NCBI RefSeq assembly: GCF_037975245.1 | Contig: NC_092568.1 | Location: 38,094,501-38,158,500, forward strand | DNA length: 64,000 nt | Direction: 5' to 3' | Source: Apostichopus japonicus | Lineage: Eukaryota; Echinodermata; Holothuroidea; Aspidochirotida; Stichopodidae | Part shown: positions 63,420-64,000 of the stretch, one piece after another | Position numbering within the stretch: position 1 is the stretch's first letter | Layout: each line of letters starts with the position of its first letter | Translations under genes and position numbers: made by a program | The notes under the pieces: generated by a model | What the model was told of the DNA's origin: nothing | Databases searched by the model: none | What the model saw: only the letters and a program-made list of their open reading frames with translations

Positions 63420-63537
63420 GTCTACGGCACCTAGTATTCCCAGGCGGTCACCCATCCAAGTACTGACTAGGCTCGACGCTGCTTGACTTCGGTGATCGGA
63501 CGAGAACCGGTATATTCAACGTGATATGGTCGTAGAC
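63420..63537 (-). rRNA. 5S rRNA, inverted copy 13
   Basis: Identical to copy 1 on the - strand. Downstream spacer C12; 851 bp spacing. Its upstream region, with TATA-like box and dyads, is complete in the window. Confidence 0.98.
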
Positions 63538-64000
63538 ATTAGAAAGATGAAATTTAAGCTTTTTATACCCGCCCGCCCCGAGACTTATTTTGCAAAGTTG
63601 AATATTCAACTCTAGACCACCTATATGGTTACTTATCCCATTAAACTAAACAATGTACATTGTGTTATATGACTTGAGAAGCTATATGGTAGCATATACG
63701 CCCGGATATGATTGCCCCGATGACTGACGCACGCACGCACACTCACCGTACTGAGAGTCTGAAGCTAGCTACGTTCGTCCGACTTGTGAACAAACCTCTT
63801 AACATAGTGTTCGTACGCTGCTCATGGGAAGCCTAAAGTGGTCTAAAATTGCCTCAATCGACCTAATTTCTGCATCACATTTACTTCCCTTTGTGTACTC
63901 CGACATCCAAGCCACAAAAAACGAGAGATTTTGTTTGAGAACATATCAAGAAAGATGTTCTCCTGTTTCTTTTCGGCACTTTTCCTGAGGGAGAACACTC
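63538..64000 (-). repeat. Partial 5S spacer at the right edge
   Basis: Upstream part of the spacer of inverted copy 13: TATA-like box, GC box, three dyads and the inverted-repeat cluster, in reverse complement. The window ends within it, so the array continues. Confidence 0.9.

Larger units (their letters stand above)
53126..64000 (-). repeat. 5S rDNA tandem array, inverted arm
   Basis: Thirteen units of the same repeat in the opposite orientation, spaced 851-854 bp. Every unit has the three-A spacer subtype that also fills the 37.9-53.0 kb part of the direct arm, so both arms belong to the same local subfamily. The arm starts 69 bp downstream of the first - strand gene and runs off the window inside a spacer. 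Confidence 0.97.

Noticed and set aside
1-64000. CRISPR-like regular repeats
   Set aside because: The repeating unit is about 850 bp with no variable spacers of 25-50 bp; it is a 5S rDNA array.

Overview
The whole 64 kb window is one tandem array of nuclear 5S ribosomal RNA genes. A repeat unit of about 850 bp, made of a 118-nt 5S gene and about 732 bp of spacer, recurs 75 times. There are 62 copies on the + strand (61 of full length, one truncated) and 13 on the - strand. I found no protein-coding gene, tRNA, snRNA gene, mobile element or CRISPR array. The many short open frames are homogenised spacer sequence, not genes.

The 5S sequence has the standard eukaryotic layout: a perfect 7-bp helix I, and A box, intermediate element and C box in the places known from the animal TFIIIA-bound promoter. 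It looks like 5S from invertebrate animals. The phylum cannot be fixed from this window alone. Long 5S-only tandem arrays are normal in animal genomes.

Layout: 1-507 is the end of a spacer. 508-52304 holds 62 + strand genes in head-to-tail order. 53026-53125 is a run of 100 N. 53195-63537 holds 13 - strand genes, and 63538-64000 is the start of a spacer. The two arms therefore converge on the assembly gap. Nearly all length variation between clean units comes from a poly-C tract about 100 bp downstream of each gene (10-14 C, or 12-15 in the inverted arm). Two spacer subtypes exist: two A before the C tract (units 2-42 and 44) and three A (unit 1, units 45-62 and all - strand units). Units 18-27 (about 15.07-22.90 kb) carry many private single-base indels, including indels in four 5S copies, and look like poorly polished sequence. 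Copy 43 has lost its 3' two thirds in a deletion of about 250 bp.

Each clean unit is arranged as: spacer with three perfect dyads, a GC-rich box, a TATA-like box at -30, the 5S gene with its internal promoter, then two T5 runs as Pol III terminator, a pyrimidine-rich stretch, an internal ~50-bp direct duplication flanking the poly-C/(ACC)4 tract, and about 500 bp of spacer without recognised function.
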